DNA from: an uncultured Eggerthellaceae bacterium
Lineage (GTDB): Bacteria; Actinomycetota; Coriobacteriia; Coriobacteriales; Eggerthellaceae
Assembly: GCA_934623455.1 (NCBI GenBank)
Contig: CAKTVK010000117.1
Location: 1-5,943, forward strand
DNA length: 5,943 nucleotides
Direction: 5' to 3'
The notes under the pieces are model-generated. The model saw only the letters and a list, made by a program, of their open reading frames with translations. It did not search any database and was not told the origin of the DNA. A program made the translations under genes and the position numbers. Shown here piece by piece: positions 4,464 to 5,943 of the stretch. The first letter of the stretch is position 1; the number at the start of each line of letters is the position of its first letter.

Positions 4464-4498
4464 AAGAGTCCCTGCTCAGGCGAGCTAGGGACTCTTTT
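4464..4498 (+). terminator. Intrinsic terminator between rplI and dnaB
   Basis: AAGAGTCCCT (4464-4473) pairs perfectly with AGGGACTCTT (4487-4496). The top of the stem continues as GCTC (4474-4477) with GAGC (4482-4485) around an AGGC loop, leaving one bulged T. Four T residues (4495-4498) end the structure. The short T-run overlaps the stem, so termination may be partial, letting some transcripts read on into dnaB, whose ATG is 37 bases away. I see no convincing separate promoter in the 36 bases between. Confidence 0.82.
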
Positions 4499-4534
4499 GC
4501 AAGTAAGACCCTTTTATGAGAATGGGAGAACGAT

Positions 4535-5943
4535 ATGTCAAATCAATTTGAAGAAGATGGCTGGGTCGAATCATCTGCCGCACCCGTGCCCGCGCAACCT
4601 GCGGCACCGGCGGGTCCGTCTTCATCGGATTTGGCGCGTTCTCGTCGCGCGCTGCCCCAAAATATCGATGCTGAGCAATCGGTGCTGGCGGCGTGCATGC
4701 TTAATACCGAGGCCATGGAGGAAGTAGCAACGCAGTTGCAGCCGCAAAACTTCCACCGGCCTGCTCATGGCATTATCTTCGAAGCCATGATGGATCTGTA
4801 TAAGCGCAACATTCCCGTTGATCCCATTTCTTTGGCGGAGAACTTGCATGGCAAAGGCCAGCTGGAAGCTGTGGGCGGTCGCAGCTACTTGATTGAGCTG
4901 TCCGACAACACGTTTGCCCTGACCAACTGGAAAAGCCACGTTTCCGTGGTGAAGCGCACCTCTGTTTTGCGCGACTTGGTTCATGCGTCCAACGCCATTA
5001 ACGCGCTGGCATTCGATGCGCCCGACGACTTGAATGTAGTGGTCGAAGAAGCCGAAAAAATGCTTTTCAACGTGACCGAAAAGCGCGTTTCCTCTGAATT
5101 CAAACCCATGAATAAGCTTCTGGAAGGCGCGTTCGAAGAGTTGAAAAAGCTCAAAGAGCAGCAAGGCGAAATGGCCGGCGTGCCCACAGGTTTTGTGGAC
5201 GTTGACAATCTGTTCCATGGCTTCCGCGGCGGTGACCTGGTAATTCTTGCAGCTCGACCTGGTGTTGGCAAAACGTCGTTCGCGTTGAACCTGGCGGTCA
5301 ACGCCGCAAAAGCGGGCGTTTCGGTTGCTTTCCTTTCCTTGGAAATGAGCGCATCGCAGTTGGTACAAAGAATCTTGTGCTCCGAGGCTCGTTTGAGCTT
5401 GTCAAAAGTGCGCAGTGGCCACATTGGCAAGGCGGAATTTACTGCGTTGCGTGAAGCTGCTAAGGCACTGTCGAAGCTTGATATTGTGATTGACGATACA
5501 CCTGCGCTTTCTATTCTGGAATTGCGCGCAAAAGCTCGCCGTGAGCTGCGCAATAAAGAAAAAGGCCTGATTGTTGTTGACTACTTGCAGCTCATGCAGC
5601 CGGCAACGGCACGCCGCGATGGCAACCGCGCCGTAGAAGTTGGTGAGATTTCCCGTGGCTTGAAGGTTCTGGGCAAGGAAATGAACATGCCGGTGTTGGC
5701 GTTGTCCCAGTTGTCGCGTAGCATTGAGCAGCGCGGCGGAAAAAAGCGCCCGATGCTTTCTGACCTGCGTGAATCGGGCTCAATCGAGCAGGACGCCGAC
5801 ATTGTTATGTTCATTGACCGAAGCATGAACGAGCAAGAGGCGGAATCGCGCGACCGTTTGCCTTTGGGAGAAGCCGAGCTTATTGTGGCAAAGCACCGTA
5901 ACGGCGCAACGAAAGACATTCGCCTTTCCTTCGAAGCGGAGTT
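4535..5943 (+). CDS. dnaB: Replicative DNA helicase DnaB (3' end cut by window edge)
   Basis: Hexameric 5'-3' helicase that unwinds DNA at the replication fork using ATP. 469 codons are present and the frame is open to the last base; family members are about 440-470 residues, so only a few codons should be missing. Residues 1-35 are an acidic, Ala/Pro-rich extension. The DnaB N-terminal domain begins near LPQNIDAEQSVLAACML (40-56), followed by the linker and the RecA-like motor. That motor contains Walker A RPGVGKTS (241-248, Lys246), the catalytic Glu270 in FLSLEM, Walker B LIVVDYLQLM (345-354), LSQLSR (390-395), DLRESGSIEQDAD (410-422) and the arginine-finger loop KHRNG (453-457). All key residues are present and no intein interrupts the motor. 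ATG 4535 has GGGAG (4524-4528) six bases upstream. It follows rplI across an intrinsic terminator, so it is probably expressed by read-through or from an unseen promoter. Confidence 0.97.
   Translation, partial: MSNQFEEDGWVESSAAPVPAQPAAPAGPSSSDLARSRRALPQNIDAEQSVLAACMLNTEAMEEVATQLQPQNFHRPAHGIIFEAMMDLYKRNIPVDPISLAENLHGKGQLEAVGGRSYLIELSDNTFALTNWKSHVSVVKRTSVLRDLVHASNAINALAFDAPDDLNVVVEEAEKMLFNVTEKRVSSEFKPMNKLLEGAFEELKKLKEQQGEMAGVPTGFVDVDNLFHGFRGGDLVILAARPGVGKTSFALNLAVNAAKAGVSVAFLSLEMSASQLVQRILCSEARLSLSKVRSGHIGKAEFTALREAAKALSKLDIVIDDTPALSILELRAKARRELRNKEKGLIVVDYLQLMQPATARRDGNRAVEVGEISRGLKVLGKEMNMPVLALSQLSRSIEQRGGKKRPMLSDLRESGSIEQDADIVMFIDRSMNEQEAESRDRLPLGEAELIVAKHRNGATKDIRLSFEAE

Noticed and set aside
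5219..5943. Intein in the DnaB motor domain
   Set aside because: DnaB is a common intein host, but Walker A, Walker B and the following motifs are contiguous at normal spacing.

Overview
The window looks like the chromosome of a mid-GC Gram-positive bacterium. My best guess is an actinomycete of the class Coriobacteriia, made from the style of the proteins rather than from any search. The basis is the operon order rpsF-ssb-rpsR-rplI-dnaB, strong AAGGAGG-type ribosome binding sites, an SSB ending in DEDIPF, an Ala/Glu-rich tail on L9 and mixed codon use. Phylum-level assignment is only moderately secure and I make no species call.

Left part (1-1853). Bases 3-74 hold three 24-bp tandem repeats whose outer edge reads TGT on the minus strand. 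They look like one end of an IS21-type insertion sequence lying mostly outside the window. Two minus-strand genes follow: a 94-residue two-helix membrane protein (264-548), closed by a clear intrinsic terminator (156-184), and upstream of it a cation diffusion facilitator metal exporter (696-1853) with an Asn-Asp/Asp-Asp metal site of the kind associated with manganese.

Middle (2001-2824). A divergently transcribed plus-strand gene encodes a very acidic 155-residue protein of unknown function (45 Asp/Glu against 4 Lys/Arg). It ends in a structured 3' region and a strong terminator with a GNRA-type tetraloop (2575-2603). Next comes an AT-rich spacer with three helically phased repeats (2619-2680), a good extended -10 promoter (2724-2752), and a leader hairpin with a CCG bulge that matches the S6:S18 autoregulatory motif (2766-2806).

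Right part (2825-5943). The replication/translation operon runs rpsF (S6), ssb, rpsR (zinc-type S18), rplI (L9), then a terminator (4464-4498), then dnaB, which is cut off by the window edge only a few codons before its expected end. S6 and S18 are partners in the 30S platform and probably repress this operon jointly through the leader. SSB and DnaB act together at the replication fork. The terminator ahead of dnaB suggests the helicase is made at a lower level than the ribosomal proteins.

I find no complete mobile element, CRISPR array, tRNA or rRNA. The least explained items are the acidic protein, the repeat block upstream of the S6 promoter, and the insertion-sequence end at the left edge.
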